A stretch of 43,762 nt of DNA, taken from assembly GCA_018241265.1 (NCBI GenBank), contig JAFEEF010000030.1:1-43762 (forward strand), given 5' to 3'. Both the position numbers and the translations under genes were made by a program. The notes under the pieces are model-generated. The model saw only the letters and a list, made by a program, of their open reading frames with translations, ran no database searches and was not told where the DNA came from. This stretch comes from Pseudomonadota bacterium. GTDB lineage: Bacteria > Pseudomonadota > Gammaproteobacteria > Burkholderiales > Burkholderiaceae_C. Shown one piece after another: positions 29,614 through 38,301 of the stretch. Each line of letters starts with the position of its first letter. Positions within the stretch are counted from its first letter, which is position 1.

Positions 29614-30339
29614 TCATGCGGCCTGCTGCAAGGCGCTGCGCAGGCTCGCGAGGTCGAGCCACAGGCGGCCGTGCGCAGCGGTCGACAGCGCATGCGCGAT
29701 GCGGCCGAAGGTCTCTGCGCGCGCGCGGTAAGCGCGGCCATAGGCGCGCATCGCGTCGTCGAGGCGGCCGGCTTCCTGCAGCACGATGCCGAGGTTGACC
29801 TCCGCATCGACGCGCTGCGGCGCCAGGCGCAGCACCTCGCGCAACGCGGCCGCGGCGCCGTCGAATTCACGCAGGTCCTGGCGCGCCAGCGCGAGCTGGA
29901 ACCAGGCTTCGTGATGCGCCGGCGCCAGCGCGACCGCGCGCTGCAGGGCATCCGCGGCAGCCTGCCAGTGGCCGCTGCGGTGCTCGCTGATGCCGAGGGC
30001 GAGCACGATGTCCGGCCGATCCGGCTGCAGCGCGGCCGCGCGCCGGTGCCGGGCGAGCGCCTGCGCGAGATCGCCCGCCGCCCGCGCGGCATCGCCGGCG
30101 ACGAGCAAGGTGGGCGGATGATCGGGCCGCAGCGCGAGGCTCGCTTCCGCATGCTCGCGCGCCTGGTGCGCATCGCCCGCCTGCATCGCCAGCACGGCCT
30201 GCAGTTGCCGCACGGCCGGATGGGGCGGCCACTGCGCGCTCGCCTCCGCGCAGGCAGCGCGGGCGAGTTCGGTCCGGCCGGCGTTGACATGCGCTATCGC
30301 ACGGGCGAGCAGGGCTTCGAGCGTGGCGGCGGCGGTCAT
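29614..30339 (-). CDS. Tetratricopeptide repeat protein
   Basis: A 241-residue helical protein with about five TPR units, such as ALARHRRAAALQPDRPDIVLALGISEHRSGHWQAAADALQRAVALAPAHHEAW (about 93-145). No signal peptide is present, so it is probably cytoplasmic and mediates protein contacts. It lies 18 bases downstream of the TPM-domain gene on the same strand and may be the last gene of the lemA cluster. A specific function cannot be given. Confidence 0.85.
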   Translation of the reverse strand: MTAAATLEALLARAIAHVNAGRTELARAACAEASAQWPPHPAVRQLQAVLAMQAGDAHQAREHAEASLALRPDHPPTLLVAGDAARAAGDLAQALARHRRAAALQPDRPDIVLALGISEHRSGHWQAAADALQRAVALAPAHHEAWFQLALARQDLREFDGAAAALREVLRLAPQRVDAEVNLGIVLQEAGRLDDAMRAYGRAYRARAETFGRIAHALSTAAHGRLWLDLASLRSALQQAA

Positions 30340-30357
30340 GGTCTCGATCAGGACATT

Positions 30358-30867
30358 TCAGATGACCACGGGCTCGTCGGGCAACTCGTTCGGGTTCGGC
30401 GCGCGGGGATCGATCGGAAAGTGCTCGCTCAGCAACGCGCCGACGGCATCGATCGCCGCCGACAGGCCTTCCTCGTAGCGATCGGCCTGGAACGCCGTGC
30501 GCATGGTCTCGGCGATGCGCTGCCATTGCGCCGCGTCGACGCGCCGATCGACGCCGCGGTCGGCAACGATCTCGATCGCATGCTCGGCCAGCAGCAGGTA
30601 GATCAGCACGCCGTTGTCGTGCTCGGTGTCCCAGACGCGCAGCTTGCCGAACATCGCGACCGCACGCTCGCGCGCGCTGGCATGGCGCCGCAAATAGCTG
30701 AGCGGCAGACCGGCCTCGATGCAGACCCGGATCTCGCCGCTGTGGCCGCGCTCGTTCGCCTGCACGCGGGTCCCCAGGCGCTGCAGCGCCGCGGAGTCGA
30801 TCGCGCGGCGCACGTCGCGCTCGTCGACACGGCGGTGACGCAACAGGCGCAGCAGCCAGTGCGCCAT
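30358..30867 (-). CDS. TPM-domain protein
   Basis: A 169-residue protein. After a basic start (MAHWLLRLLRHRRVDERDVRRAI) it carries a TPM domain, seen as GEIRVCIEAGLPLSYLRRHASARERAVAMFGKLRVWDTEHDNGVLIYLLLAEHAIEIVADRGVDRRV (about 45-115). It has no signal peptide or Gly-rich tail, unlike its upstream neighbour. Pairs of long and short TPM proteins downstream of lemA are common in proteobacteria; they are linked to membrane or photosystem maintenance in other organisms. Its ATG shares one base with the upstream TGA, giving coupled translation. Confidence 0.88.
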   Translation of the reverse strand: MAHWLLRLLRHRRVDERDVRRAIDSAALQRLGTRVQANERGHSGEIRVCIEAGLPLSYLRRHASARERAVAMFGKLRVWDTEHDNGVLIYLLLAEHAIEIVADRGVDRRVDAAQWQRIAETMRTAFQADRYEEGLSAAIDAVGALLSEHFPIDPRAPNPNELPDEPVVI

Positions 30868-31757
30868 CACCAGCTCCCCGACGCGCCGCCGCCGCCGAAG
30901 TCGCCGCCGCCGCCCGAGCGGAAGCCGCCGCCACCACCGCCTCCACCGAAGCCGCCCCCGCCACCGCCGCCCCAGATCACCGGCCCCATGCCGGACCGCC
31001 CGAGGCGGCCTCCGCCGAACCCCATCACGCCGACCAGGAACATCGCCACGAGCGCGGCGCCGCCGGCCACGAGGAGGCTGGCGGTCAGCCACCAGCCGGC
31101 CACGCCGATCGCGCCGCCGGTCAGCACCGCAGCGAGCTTCCGGCCGACGACGGCCGCCAGGATGCCGCCGACGATGGGCACCGCGACGAACAGGAAGATC
31201 GCCAGGTCCTGCAGGTCGAAGCCGCGCTGCGCATGGCGCTGGTCTCCGCGCGTCGGTGCGGCGAGGCCCTCGCCGCCGATCGCCTGGTCGATGCGGTCGA
31301 TCGCGGCGTTCAGGCCGCCGGCGTAGTCGCCCGCCTTGAATGCCGGCGCCATTTGCTCGCGGCCGATGCGGCCGACCAGCACGTCGGGCAGCGCGCCTTC
31401 GAGCGCCTTGGCGACCTCGATGCGGAAGCGCCGGTCGTTCTTCGCGACGATGACGAGCACGCCATCGCCGATGTCGTGCCGGCCGATCTTCCAGGCGTCG
31501 GCGACCCGCTGGCCATAAGCCGCGATGTCCTCGGGCTGGGTCGTCGGCACGATCAGGATGACGAGCTGCGAGCCGCGCTGCGTTTCGATCGCCGCGAGCT
31601 TCGTCGTCAGTGCACCGGACTGCGCAGGCGTCAGGGTGCCGGTCTGGTCGATCACGCGACCGGACAGCGCCGGCACCGGCAAGACGTCCTGCCCGAACGC
31701 GCCGGCGGCGGCCAGCCCAAGCAGCGCGGCGACGAACCGTGCAAGCAGCCGTTGCAT
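30867..31757 (-). CDS. YgcG-like TPM-domain membrane protein with Gly-rich tail
   Basis: A 296-residue protein. A signal peptide (MQRLLARFVAALLGLAAAGAFG) precedes a TPM domain (about 30-150) with LSGRVIDQTGTLTPAQ and GDGVLVIVAKNDRRFRIEVAKALEGALPD. Two hydrophobic stretches (about 175-245) and a Gly-rich tail ending GGGGASGSW follow. The order signal peptide, TPM, membrane, Gly-rich tail is the standard YgcG layout. It should face the periplasm. It lies 11 bases after lemA and overlaps the next TPM gene by one base. Confidence 0.92.
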   Translation of the reverse strand: MQRLLARFVAALLGLAAAGAFGQDVLPVPALSGRVIDQTGTLTPAQSGALTTKLAAIETQRGSQLVILIVPTTQPEDIAAYGQRVADAWKIGRHDIGDGVLVIVAKNDRRFRIEVAKALEGALPDVLVGRIGREQMAPAFKAGDYAGGLNAAIDRIDQAIGGEGLAAPTRGDQRHAQRGFDLQDLAIFLFVAVPIVGGILAAVVGRKLAAVLTGGAIGVAGWWLTASLLVAGGAALVAMFLVGVMGFGGGRLGRSGMGPVIWGGGGGGGFGGGGGGGGFRSGGGGDFGGGGASGSW

Positions 31758-31768
31758 GGACGCTCCGG

Positions 31769-32398
31769 CTACTTGGACGCCGGCTTGTCGAAGCTGATCG
31801 TCGGCGGCGCCGAGATCTGCGCTTCGTTCTGCACCGTGAAGCTCGGCTTGACCTTGTAGCCGAACATCGACGCGGTGAGGTTGGTCGGGAAGCTGCGCGC
31901 CAGCACGTTGTAGTCGGCGACCGTCTTGATGTAGCGGTTGCGCGCGACGGTGATGCGGTTCTCGGTGCCTTCGAGCTGCACGCGCAAGTCCTGGAAGGCG
32001 GCATTCGCCTTCAGGTTCGGGTACTGCTCGGAGACGACCATCAGGCGGCTCAGGGCCCCCGTCAGTTCGCCCTGTGCCTTCTGGAATTTGTCGAAGGCTT
32101 CGGGGTCGTTGACGAGTTCGGGCGTGGCCTGGATGCTCGTCGCCTTGGCGCGCGCCTCGATCACCTTGGTCAGCGTCTCCTGCTCGAAATTGGCCTCGCC
32201 CTTGACGGTCGCGACGATGTTCGGGATCAGGTCGGCGCGACGCTGGTACTGGTTGAGCACCTCGGACCAGGCGGCCTTGGTCTGTTCGTCGAGCTGCTGG
32301 AACTGGTTGTAGCCGCAGCCGGACAGCGCAAGCGTCGCGACGAAAGCGATGGCCAGCGTTTGCAGGCGCAGCCATGGTGCGAGCCAACGGTGAAGCAT
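31769..32398 (-). CDS. lemA: LemA-family lipoprotein
   Basis: A 209-residue LemA protein. An N-terminal hydrophobic segment ends in the lipobox LSGC (Cys about residue 28). Then comes the family motif YNQFQQLDEQTKAAWSEVLNQYQRRADLIPNIVATVKG, followed by an all-helical body (EARAKATSIQ, RLMVVSEQYPNLKAN..F..L..QLEGTENRITVARNRY). The function is poorly known; association with TPM proteins in envelope stress or membrane organisation is suggested by conserved gene order. It is the first gene of the lemA-TPM-TPM operon, with GAGGAT upstream of the start. Confidence 0.94.
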   Translation of the reverse strand: MLHRWLAPWLRLQTLAIAFVATLALSGCGYNQFQQLDEQTKAAWSEVLNQYQRRADLIPNIVATVKGEANFEQETLTKVIEARAKATSIQATPELVNDPEAFDKFQKAQGELTGALSRLMVVSEQYPNLKANAAFQDLRVQLEGTENRITVARNRYIKTVADYNVLARSFPTNLTASMFGYKVKPSFTVQNEAQISAPPTISFDKPASK

Positions 32399-32512
32399 GG
32401 TGCAGATCCTCCTCGGGCAATGCTACCCGCCGCAGATGTGGGAGCCGGCGGCTCGAATTCAATCACTTCGCGCATCGTCGTCGGATGCCGCCCGCTCCAC
32501 TACAGTGACCGC

Positions 32513-33316
32513 ATGATTCCGCCGGAAATCGCGTTGCGCGGCGGCGCGGCCGGGCAGCGTGTGCGCGCGGCCGCGTCGATCGATGCATCCACCGTCGTCG
32601 TGGGCGGCGGCGGCACGCTCGGCTCGGCGGTGCTCGAGGGCCTGCTGGCCGCGCGCGGCAACGGCCGCGTGCACGTCCTCGCGACGCGCGCGCTGCGCTC
32701 GTCGGCCGACGGACTCGATGCGCTGGTCGGCGCATCGCTCGAATCGCCGTACCCGGCGTTGCCGCTCGGCCGCACCGGTGTCGTCGTGTTCGACCGGGCG
32801 CGCCATGCGAACGGCCGCGACAACGCCTTCCTGCGTCCCCAGCCGGCCGACCTGGTCGGCTGCGCACGCTGGCTGCACGGCGCCGGCGTGCGTCATCTGC
32901 TGGTCGTGCTGCCGGTCGATCCGGCACGCATGCCGCTCGCGCTGCGCGCCGGGCTCGCCGGGCTCGACGAGCATGCGGTCGCCGCGCTCGGCTTCGAGCA
33001 TGTCGTCTTCGTGCGGCCGGCCGAGCTCGCCGGCGCGGCGCCGGCGACGGCGCGGCTGCAGCGCCTCGCCCACGCCGTGCTGGCGCAGTGGCGCCTGATG
33101 CTGCCGCAGAGCCAGCAGCCGGTGCGCGTGCGCCAGGTGGCCGCCTGGGTCGTCGCGCTGGCGCGCGAGCTGCCGGGCAGCCCGTCGGGCACGCGCGTCG
33201 CGGCACCCGAGCTGGTCTGGCTCGCGGCTCAAGGTCGCGACATGCGCCGGCTCGCCGCTGCCTGGCTCGCCGGCGACGAACTGCCGCCGCCGCACCTGCC
33301 GCGCCGGCGGATGTGA
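32513..33316 (+). CDS. Rossmann-fold NAD(P)-binding protein, TIP30-like
   Basis: A 267-residue protein. After about 25 residues it has a nucleotide-binding turn, [23 protein letters not shown], and a later [10 protein letters not shown] strand, as in NAD(P)-binding atypical SDRs of the HTATIP2/TIP30 type. The expected catalytic YxxxK is not evident, so it may be a binding or regulatory protein rather than a reductase. It starts at ATG 32513, with no clear ribosome-binding site, and lies 65 bases before hemE on the same strand. Confidence 0.7.
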   Translation: MIPPEIALRGGAAGQRVRAAASIDASTVVVGGGGTLGSAVLEGLLAARGNGRVHVLATRALRSSADGLDALVGASLESPYPALPLGRTGVVVFDRARHANGRDNAFLRPQPADLVGCARWLHGAGVRHLLVVLPVDPARMPLALRAGLAGLDEHAVAALGFEHVVFVRPAELAGAAPATARLQRLAHAVLAQWRLMLPQSQQPVRVRQVAAWVVALARELPGSPSGTRVAAPELVWLAAQGRDMRRLAAAWLAGDELPPPHLPRRRM

Positions 33317-33381
33317 GCGCGGCACACGAGCGTCGAACGACGGCTGGAGCGCGGTACGCGGGCGAGGCGACAATCGGCACC

Positions 33382-34494
33382 ATGCCCGCACCGCTGCGCA
33401 ACGACACCTTCCTGCGCGCCTGCCTGCGCCAGCCTACCGACTACACGCCGGTCTGGCTGATGCGCCAGGCCGGCCGCTACCTGCCCGAGTACCGTACGAC
33501 GCGCGCCCGCGCCGGCAGCTTCATGGGGCTGGCGACCGATCCGGCCCTCGCCACCGAGGTGACGCTGCAGCCCCTGGAACGCTATGCGCTCGACGCCGCG
33601 ATCCTGTTCAGCGACATCCTGACGGTGCCCGACGCGATGGGGCTGGGCCTGAGCTTCGCGGCCGGCGAAGGGCCGCGCTTCGCCCACCCGGTGCGCGACG
33701 AGGCCGCGGTCGCGCGCCTCGCGGTGCCCGACCTGGACCGCCTGCGCTATGTGTTCGATGCGGTCGCGTCGATCCGGCGCGCACTCGACGGCCGCGTGCC
33801 GCTGATCGGCTTCTCGGGCAGCCCATGGACGCTCGCGTGCTACATGGTCGAGGGCGCCGGCTCGGACGACTACCGGCTCGTCAAGACGATGCTCTATGCA
33901 CGGCCGGACCTGATGCACCGCATGCTCGCGATCAACGCCGATGCGGTCGCGGCCTACCTCAACGCGCAGATCGACGCCGGCGCGCAGGCCGTGATGCTGT
34001 TCGACAGCTGGGGCGGCGTGCTTGCGGACGATGCCTTCCGCACGTTCAGCCTGGCCTACACCGAACGCGTGCTGCAGCGCCTGCAGCGCGAGCGCGACGG
34101 CGTGCGCATACCGCACATCGTGTTCACGAAGGGCGGCGGCCTCTGGCTGGAGGCGATCGCCGATACCGGGCCGGACGTGGTCGGCGTCGACTGGACCGTC
34201 GACCTCGGCGCTGCGCGCGCGCGCATCGGCGGGCGCGTCGCGCTGCAGGGCAACCTCGACCCGGCGGTGCTGTTCGCCGGGCCGGCGCAGATCGCCGCCG
34301 AGGCGACGCGCGTCGTCGAGCGTTTCGGCGCTCCGCTGGCCGCCGACGGCGCCTGCGCGGGCCACATCTTCAACCTGGGACACGGCATCAACCAGCACAC
34401 GCCGCCCGAGCACGTGTCGGTGCTCGTCGACACGGTGCACGAGGCGTCGCGGCGCGTGCGCCTGCGCGCAGCTTCGGGCGCAAGCCGAACCTAG
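33382..34494 (+). CDS. hemE: Uroporphyrinogen decarboxylase
   Basis: A 370-residue HemE of normal length. The substrate-binding signature [11 protein letters not shown] is at about 25-35, and [16 protein letters not shown] at about 140-155. [11 protein letters not shown] and [10 protein letters not shown] complete the family pattern. It decarboxylates the four acetate side chains of uroporphyrinogen III to give coproporphyrinogen III in the cytoplasm, a committed step of haem synthesis. It is followed by a 306-base gap that separates it from priA on the same strand. Confidence 0.98.
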   Translation: MPAPLRNDTFLRACLRQPTDYTPVWLMRQAGRYLPEYRTTRARAGSFMGLATDPALATEVTLQPLERYALDAAILFSDILTVPDAMGLGLSFAAGEGPRFAHPVRDEAAVARLAVPDLDRLRYVFDAVASIRRALDGRVPLIGFSGSPWTLACYMVEGAGSDDYRLVKTMLYARPDLMHRMLAINADAVAAYLNAQIDAGAQAVMLFDSWGGVLADDAFRTFSLAYTERVLQRLQRERDGVRIPHIVFTKGGGLWLEAIADTGPDVVGVDWTVDLGAARARIGGRVALQGNLDPAVLFAGPAQIAAEATRVVERFGAPLAADGACAGHIFNLGHGINQHTPPEHVSVLVDTVHEASRRVRLRAASGASRT

Positions 34495-34800
34495 TATTTC
34501 CCCTGTGAGCAGCCACTCAGGCCTTGACTTATCCCCAAAACCGGATCTCCCTGTGGTGCGTCCAATCCTTTTTGCGACGCACCAAAGCAAAAAATTGTGC
34601 TGAAGCTAAGTCGTTGATTTTATTAAGGGTTGGCGGCTGCCTCGAAAGCGGGCAAACGGTCTGGGAACGAGGCGTGGCGCGGACTTGGCGCGGCTCGGAA
34701 CAAGTTCCCCACAAAGTTATCCACAAGCCCCGTGGAGAAGCCCGAAAGCCATTCCGAATCAGTGACTTAGGCCGCATTCGGCGAAAGCGTTTGAACTTCA
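34495..34800. promoter_or_regulatory. hemE-priA intergenic region with DnaA-box-like sites
   Basis: This 306-base spacer has no convincing gene and is visibly richer in A/T than its surroundings. It contains TTATCCACA at 34717-34725, a perfect match to the DnaA-box consensus, TTATCCCCA at 34529-34537 (one mismatch) and TTCCCCACA at 34705-34713 (two mismatches). AT-rich runs at 34566-34596 and 34617-34627 lie between them. Overlapping inverted repeats occur at 34555-34593. It presumably holds the priA promoter; DnaA control or titration is a hypothesis. Confidence 0.5.
34717..34725 (+). promoter_or_regulatory. DnaA box (consensus match)
   Basis: TTATCCACA matches the TTATNCACA consensus at all positions, 76 bases upstream of the priA start. 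One nine-base match can arise by chance, but a near-match 188 bases upstream and a weaker one 12 bases upstream increase its interest. Confidence 0.55.
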
Positions 34801-36912
34801 ATGGCTAACTCGATCGCGACCGCGCCGGCCGCGGATACAGCGGTCGGGACGGTGCGGGTACTCGCCGCCGTCGAGATTCCGCAACACCGTGGCCTGGCGC
34901 CCGCGCTGTCCTACCTGCATGAGCGCCCACTTCCGTCCGGAACGCTGATCCGCGTGCCACTCGGCCGCCGAATCGTGACCGGCGTGGCCTGGCCGGACGA
35001 TGGCACGGCGAACGCACCGGACGAGCTGAAGCCGATCGCCGAGGTGCTCGACGCCATACCGCCGCTCGGCCGGCCGTGGTGCGATCTCGTCGCTTTCTGC
35101 GCGGCCTACTACCAGCGCAGCGTCGGCGAGGTCGCGCTGTCGGTGCTGCCGCCCGAGTTGCGCAAGCTCGACAACGCGCAGCTCGCGCTGCGCGTACGCA
35201 AGCTGGACCGGGTCGCGGACGAGCCGGTCCGCCAAGCCGGCGCGCCGCCCGGACTGTCGCCCGACCAGCAGGCCGCGCTCGACCGGCTGCGCGAACTCGG
35301 CGACGCTGTAGCGGCGCCCGCGACCGCGCTGCTGCACGGCGTGACCGGCAGCGGCAAGACCGAGGTCTACCTGCGCGCCGCCGCCGACGCGCTCGCCGCC
35401 GGCCGCCAGGCACTCGTGCTGGTACCGGAAATCAACCTGACCCCGCAGCTCGAGGCACGCTTCGCGGAGCGCTTCGCCGGGCACCGCATCGTCGCGCTGC
35501 ACAGTGGGCTGACGCCGGCGCAGCGCCTGCGGGCGTGGCTCGCCGCCCACCTCGGCCGCGCCGATCTCGTGCTCGGCACGCGGCTGGCGATCTTCGCGTC
35601 GATGCCGCGCCTCGGCCTCATCGTCGTCGACGAGGAGCACGACCCGTCGTACAAGCAGCAGGAGGGCGCGCGCTATTCGGCGCGCGACCTCGCGGTGTAT
35701 CGCGGCCGGCTGGCCGGCGTCACCGTGCTGCTCGGCTCGGCGACGCCGTCGCTCGAAAGCTGGCAGCGCGCGCAACAGCAGCGCTACGCGCTGCTGCCGA
35801 TGCCGGCGCGCATCGGCGGCGGCGCGCTGCCGCAGGTGCGCATCGCCGACATGACGCAGGTGGCCCAGCGCGACGGCAGCAGCGCCGGACTGGCGCCGCC
35901 GGTGCTGGAAGCGTTGCGCGATCGGCTGGCGCGCGGCGAGCAGAGCCTGGTGTTCCTCAACCGGCGCGGCTATGCGCCGGTGCTGCATTGCGCCGATTGC
36001 GGCTGGAAGAGCGCCTGCCCGCATTGCAGCGCATGGCGCGTCTTCCACAAGCTCGACCGCCAGTTGCGCTGCCATCACTGCGGGCTGTCCGAACCGGTGC
36101 CGCGCGCCTGCCCCGAGTGCGGCAACCTCGACATCTCGACGATAGGCCGCGGCACCGAGCGGCTCGCCGAGCAGCTCGGCGGATTGCTGCAGCATGCCGA
36201 CGGCCGGCCGGCGCGCATCGCACGCATCGACGCCGACAGCACGCGCCGCAAGGGCACGCTCGAAGCGCGCCTCGGCGAGATGCATGCGGGCGAGGTCGAC
36301 GTGCTGGTCGGCACGCAGATGGTGACCAAGGGGCACGACTTCCGGCGCGTCACGCTGGTCGCCGCGGTGAACCCCGACAGCGCGCTGTTCAGCAGCGACT
36401 TTCGCGGCCCCGAGCGGCTGTTCGCGTTGCTGATGCAGGCGGCCGGGCGGGCCGGACGCGATCACGGCCGCGCCGACGCGAGCGAGATGTGGATCCAGAC
36501 CTGGCATCCGCGCCATCCGCTCTATGCGGCGCTGGCGCGCCACGACTACGCGGCCTTCGCGTCGCAGCAGCTCGAGGAGCGCCGGATGGCCGGCCTGCCG
36601 CCGTATGCGCATCTGGCGATGCTGCGTGCGGACGCGCGCACGGTGGAGGCGGCACGCGGATTTCTCGAAGCCGCGGCGGCGCTCGGCGGCCGGCTCGACG
36701 AGGCCGGCGCGCTGCAGATCTATCCCGCGGTGCCGCCGGCGGTGGCGCGCGTGGCCGACGTCGAGCGCATGCAGATGCTGGTCGAATCGGCGTCGCGGGC
36801 GCACCTGCAGCAGTTCCTGGCGCGCTGGGTACCGGCGCTGCACGAGCTGCGCGGCAGCGACGCCGGCCGCGTGCTGCGCTGGGCGATCGACGTCGACCCG
36901 CTGACGATCTGA
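34801..36912 (+). CDS. priA: Primosomal replication protein N' (PriA helicase)
   Basis: A 703-residue PriA. The N-terminal 3'-DNA-end-binding domain (about 15-115) is followed by a superfamily 2 helicase core with Walker A GVTGSGKTEVYL (about 180-191), Walker B DEEHDPSYKQQEG and GSATPSLES. A zinc-binding module (about 395-445) holds Cys pairs CADCGWKSACPHC and CHHCG...CPECG. It restarts stalled replication forks by loading the primosome. ATG 34801 gives the expected length; the ribosome-binding site is weak. It converges with the PepSY gene with no gap. Confidence 0.97.
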   Translation: MANSIATAPAADTAVGTVRVLAAVEIPQHRGLAPALSYLHERPLPSGTLIRVPLGRRIVTGVAWPDDGTANAPDELKPIAEVLDAIPPLGRPWCDLVAFCAAYYQRSVGEVALSVLPPELRKLDNAQLALRVRKLDRVADEPVRQAGAPPGLSPDQQAALDRLRELGDAVAAPATALLHGVTGSGKTEVYLRAAADALAAGRQALVLVPEINLTPQLEARFAERFAGHRIVALHSGLTPAQRLRAWLAAHLGRADLVLGTRLAIFASMPRLGLIVVDEEHDPSYKQQEGARYSARDLAVYRGRLAGVTVLLGSATPSLESWQRAQQQRYALLPMPARIGGGALPQVRIADMTQVAQRDGSSAGLAPPVLEALRDRLARGEQSLVFLNRRGYAPVLHCADCGWKSACPHCSAWRVFHKLDRQLRCHHCGLSEPVPRACPECGNLDISTIGRGTERLAEQLGGLLQHADGRPARIARIDADSTRRKGTLEARLGEMHAGEVDVLVGTQMVTKGHDFRRVTLVAAVNPDSALFSSDFRGPERLFALLMQAAGRAGRDHGRADASEMWIQTWHPRHPLYAALARHDYAAFASQQLEERRMAGLPPYAHLAMLRADARTVEAARGFLEAAAALGGRLDEAGALQIYPAVPPAVARVADVERMQMLVESASRAHLQQFLARWVPALHELRGSDAGRVLRWAIDVDPLTI

Positions 36913-37605
36913 CTACGGCCGGACCAGCGCCAGCCCCGCGATCGCCGCCATCGCCGTGCCGATGACGAGGTAGCCGAGCAGGCGCCTGCGCTGCGTCATG
37001 ATCCACAGCGCCACGCCGGACAGCGACAGCAGGATCAGACTGCCCGCCAAAGTGTCGACGACGAGGATCCATGCGACCGGCATGCCGACGCCCTTGTGCA
37101 TGTTCATCAAGGTGCCGATGAGGCCGTTGTCGATGCGCCGCACGCTGACGGATCGGTTGCCGGCCCAGGTCTCGACCTGGATCGTCGCCTGCGGGCCGCC
37201 GAAGTTGATCGTCCAGCGTTCGGGCTGCATCAGCCGCTCGGCGTGGTCGCTGGCGGGCGCGCCGGCGCCGCGCTCGATCCACGGCACCGGCCGCGCCGGC
37301 TCGACGCGCACCGAGGCGGCCGGACGCGGCAGCTCGAGCGCGCCTTGCAGCCACTCGGCGAGTGCGGCGGCGGTCGGCGGCGCCGGATCGGGCAGTGCGA
37401 GCTGCAGGTTGCTGCGTTGCTGCGCCACCGGCGGCAGTTGCAGCACCGCGCGATGGTTGAGCCAGATGCCGCTGATGCCGAACAAGAGGCCGAGCGTCGC
37501 GCCCCAGAGGCCGATCCAGCGGTGCGTCTTGCGCAGCCATTGCACGGCGGCGATGCGTTGCATCGTGCGACGCGCGGCCATCGGGGTCGGCGTCGGGGTG
37601 ATCAC
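36913..37605 (-). CDS. PepSY-associated inner-membrane protein
   Basis: A 230-residue membrane protein. The N-terminal LRKTHRWIGLWGATLGLLFGISGIWLNHR (about 23-51) and C-terminal MHKGVGMPVAWILVVDTLAGSLILLSLSGVALWIMTQRRR are the signature of PepSY-TM proteins found next to siderophore receptor and piuC genes. They are thought to act as ferric-siderophore reductases or in iron release; the HR/HK histidines at helix ends could bind haem. A GTG start at 37605, five bases after the piuC stop, is used; ATG 37581 is an alternative giving 222 residues. It is the last gene of the iron operon. Confidence 0.85.
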   Translation of the reverse strand: MITPTPTPMAARRTMQRIAAVQWLRKTHRWIGLWGATLGLLFGISGIWLNHRAVLQLPPVAQQRSNLQLALPDPAPPTAAALAEWLQGALELPRPAASVRVEPARPVPWIERGAGAPASDHAERLMQPERWTINFGGPQATIQVETWAGNRSVSVRRIDNGLIGTLMNMHKGVGMPVAWILVVDTLAGSLILLSLSGVALWIMTQRRRLLGYLVIGTAMAAIAGLALVRP

Positions 37606-37610
37606 GGAAC

Positions 37611-38297
37611 TCAAGTCTGGCTCCACATGCGGATGAGGTTGTGATAGCAGCCGACCAGCGTGCGCCGCGCGTCGGCATCGGCGTCGGTCTGGTTGAGGCG
37701 CTGGATCGCGTTGTCGAGGTCGAACAGCATCGCGCGCCGGCTGTCGTCGGCGACGAGGCTCTGCACCCAGAAGAACGACGCGAGCCGCACGCCGCGCGTC
37801 ACCGGCGTCACGAGGTGCAGGCTGGTCGCCGGATAGACGACCATGTCGCCGGCCGCCAGCTTGACGCGCTGCACGCCGTAGGTGTCGTGCACCTCGAGCT
37901 CGCCGCCGTCGTAGTCGGCCGGCTCGTTGAGGAAGAGCGTCGCCGACACGTCGGTGCGGAGCTTGCGGCCGCTGTGCGGATGGATGCGCACGCTGCCGTC
38001 GACGTGCGCGCCGAAGGTCATCCCCGCGCCGTAGCGATTGAACATCGGCGGATAGATCTCGTTCGGCAACGTCGCGCTGATGAAGAGCGGATGGCGCTCC
38101 AGCGCGCCGGCGACGATGCGCTGGGCCTCGCGCGCCGTGGCCGAGCGCTCGTCGATCTGCTGGTTGAACTTCACCGGCGCGCCCTGGTAGCCGGCGGTCA
38201 CGCGGCCATCGACCCAATCGGCGCCGGCGCGTTCGAGCAAGCCGCGCAGCGCCGCCAGCGGCGCCGCGTCGAGAACGCGCGGGATGGTGACGAGCAT
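37611..38297 (-). CDS. piuC: PiuC/YbiX-type Fe(II)/2-oxoglutarate-dependent dioxygenase
   Basis: A 228-residue PKHD-type hydroxylase. Metal ligands are His98 and Asp100 (FGAHVDGS) and His161 (SLHLVTPV), with the 2-oxoglutarate-binding Arg ten residues later (Arg171). Length and sequence around GYQGAPVKFNQQIDE fit the PiuC/YbiX family, which accompanies TonB receptors for catecholate siderophores. The substrate remains unknown in general. It starts four bases after the receptor stop and belongs to the same operon behind a Fur-box-like site. Confidence 0.94.
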   Translation of the reverse strand: MLVTIPRVLDAAPLAALRGLLERAGADWVDGRVTAGYQGAPVKFNQQIDERSATAREAQRIVAGALERHPLFISATLPNEIYPPMFNRYGAGMTFGAHVDGSVRIHPHSGRKLRTDVSATLFLNEPADYDGGELEVHDTYGVQRVKLAAGDMVVYPATSLHLVTPVTRGVRLASFFWVQSLVADDSRRAMLFDLDNAIQRLNQTDADADARRTLVGCYHNLIRMWSQT

Positions 38298-38301
38298 GGG
38301 G

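Noticed and set aside
31000-32004. A frame joining the Gly-rich TPM protein region to the short TPM gene
   Set aside because: The two TPM proteins are in different frames with an overlapping stop and start; the long frame over the first is a shadow.
34495-34800. The hemE-priA spacer as the chromosomal origin of replication
   Set aside because: Only one perfect DnaA box, no visible AT-rich 13-mer array, and no dnaA, dnaN or rpmH nearby. Kept only as a DnaA-related site.
34524-34808. A 94-codon frame in the hemE-priA spacer
   Set aside because: No ribosome-binding site, no recognisable domain, and composition unlike neighbouring proteins. DNA-level signals explain the region better.
34798-36843. 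A 681-codon open frame antisense to priA
   Set aside because: priA has unmistakable helicase and zinc motifs. The antisense translation is Arg/His/Ala/Gln-rich and low in complexity, as expected when third-position GC suppresses stops.
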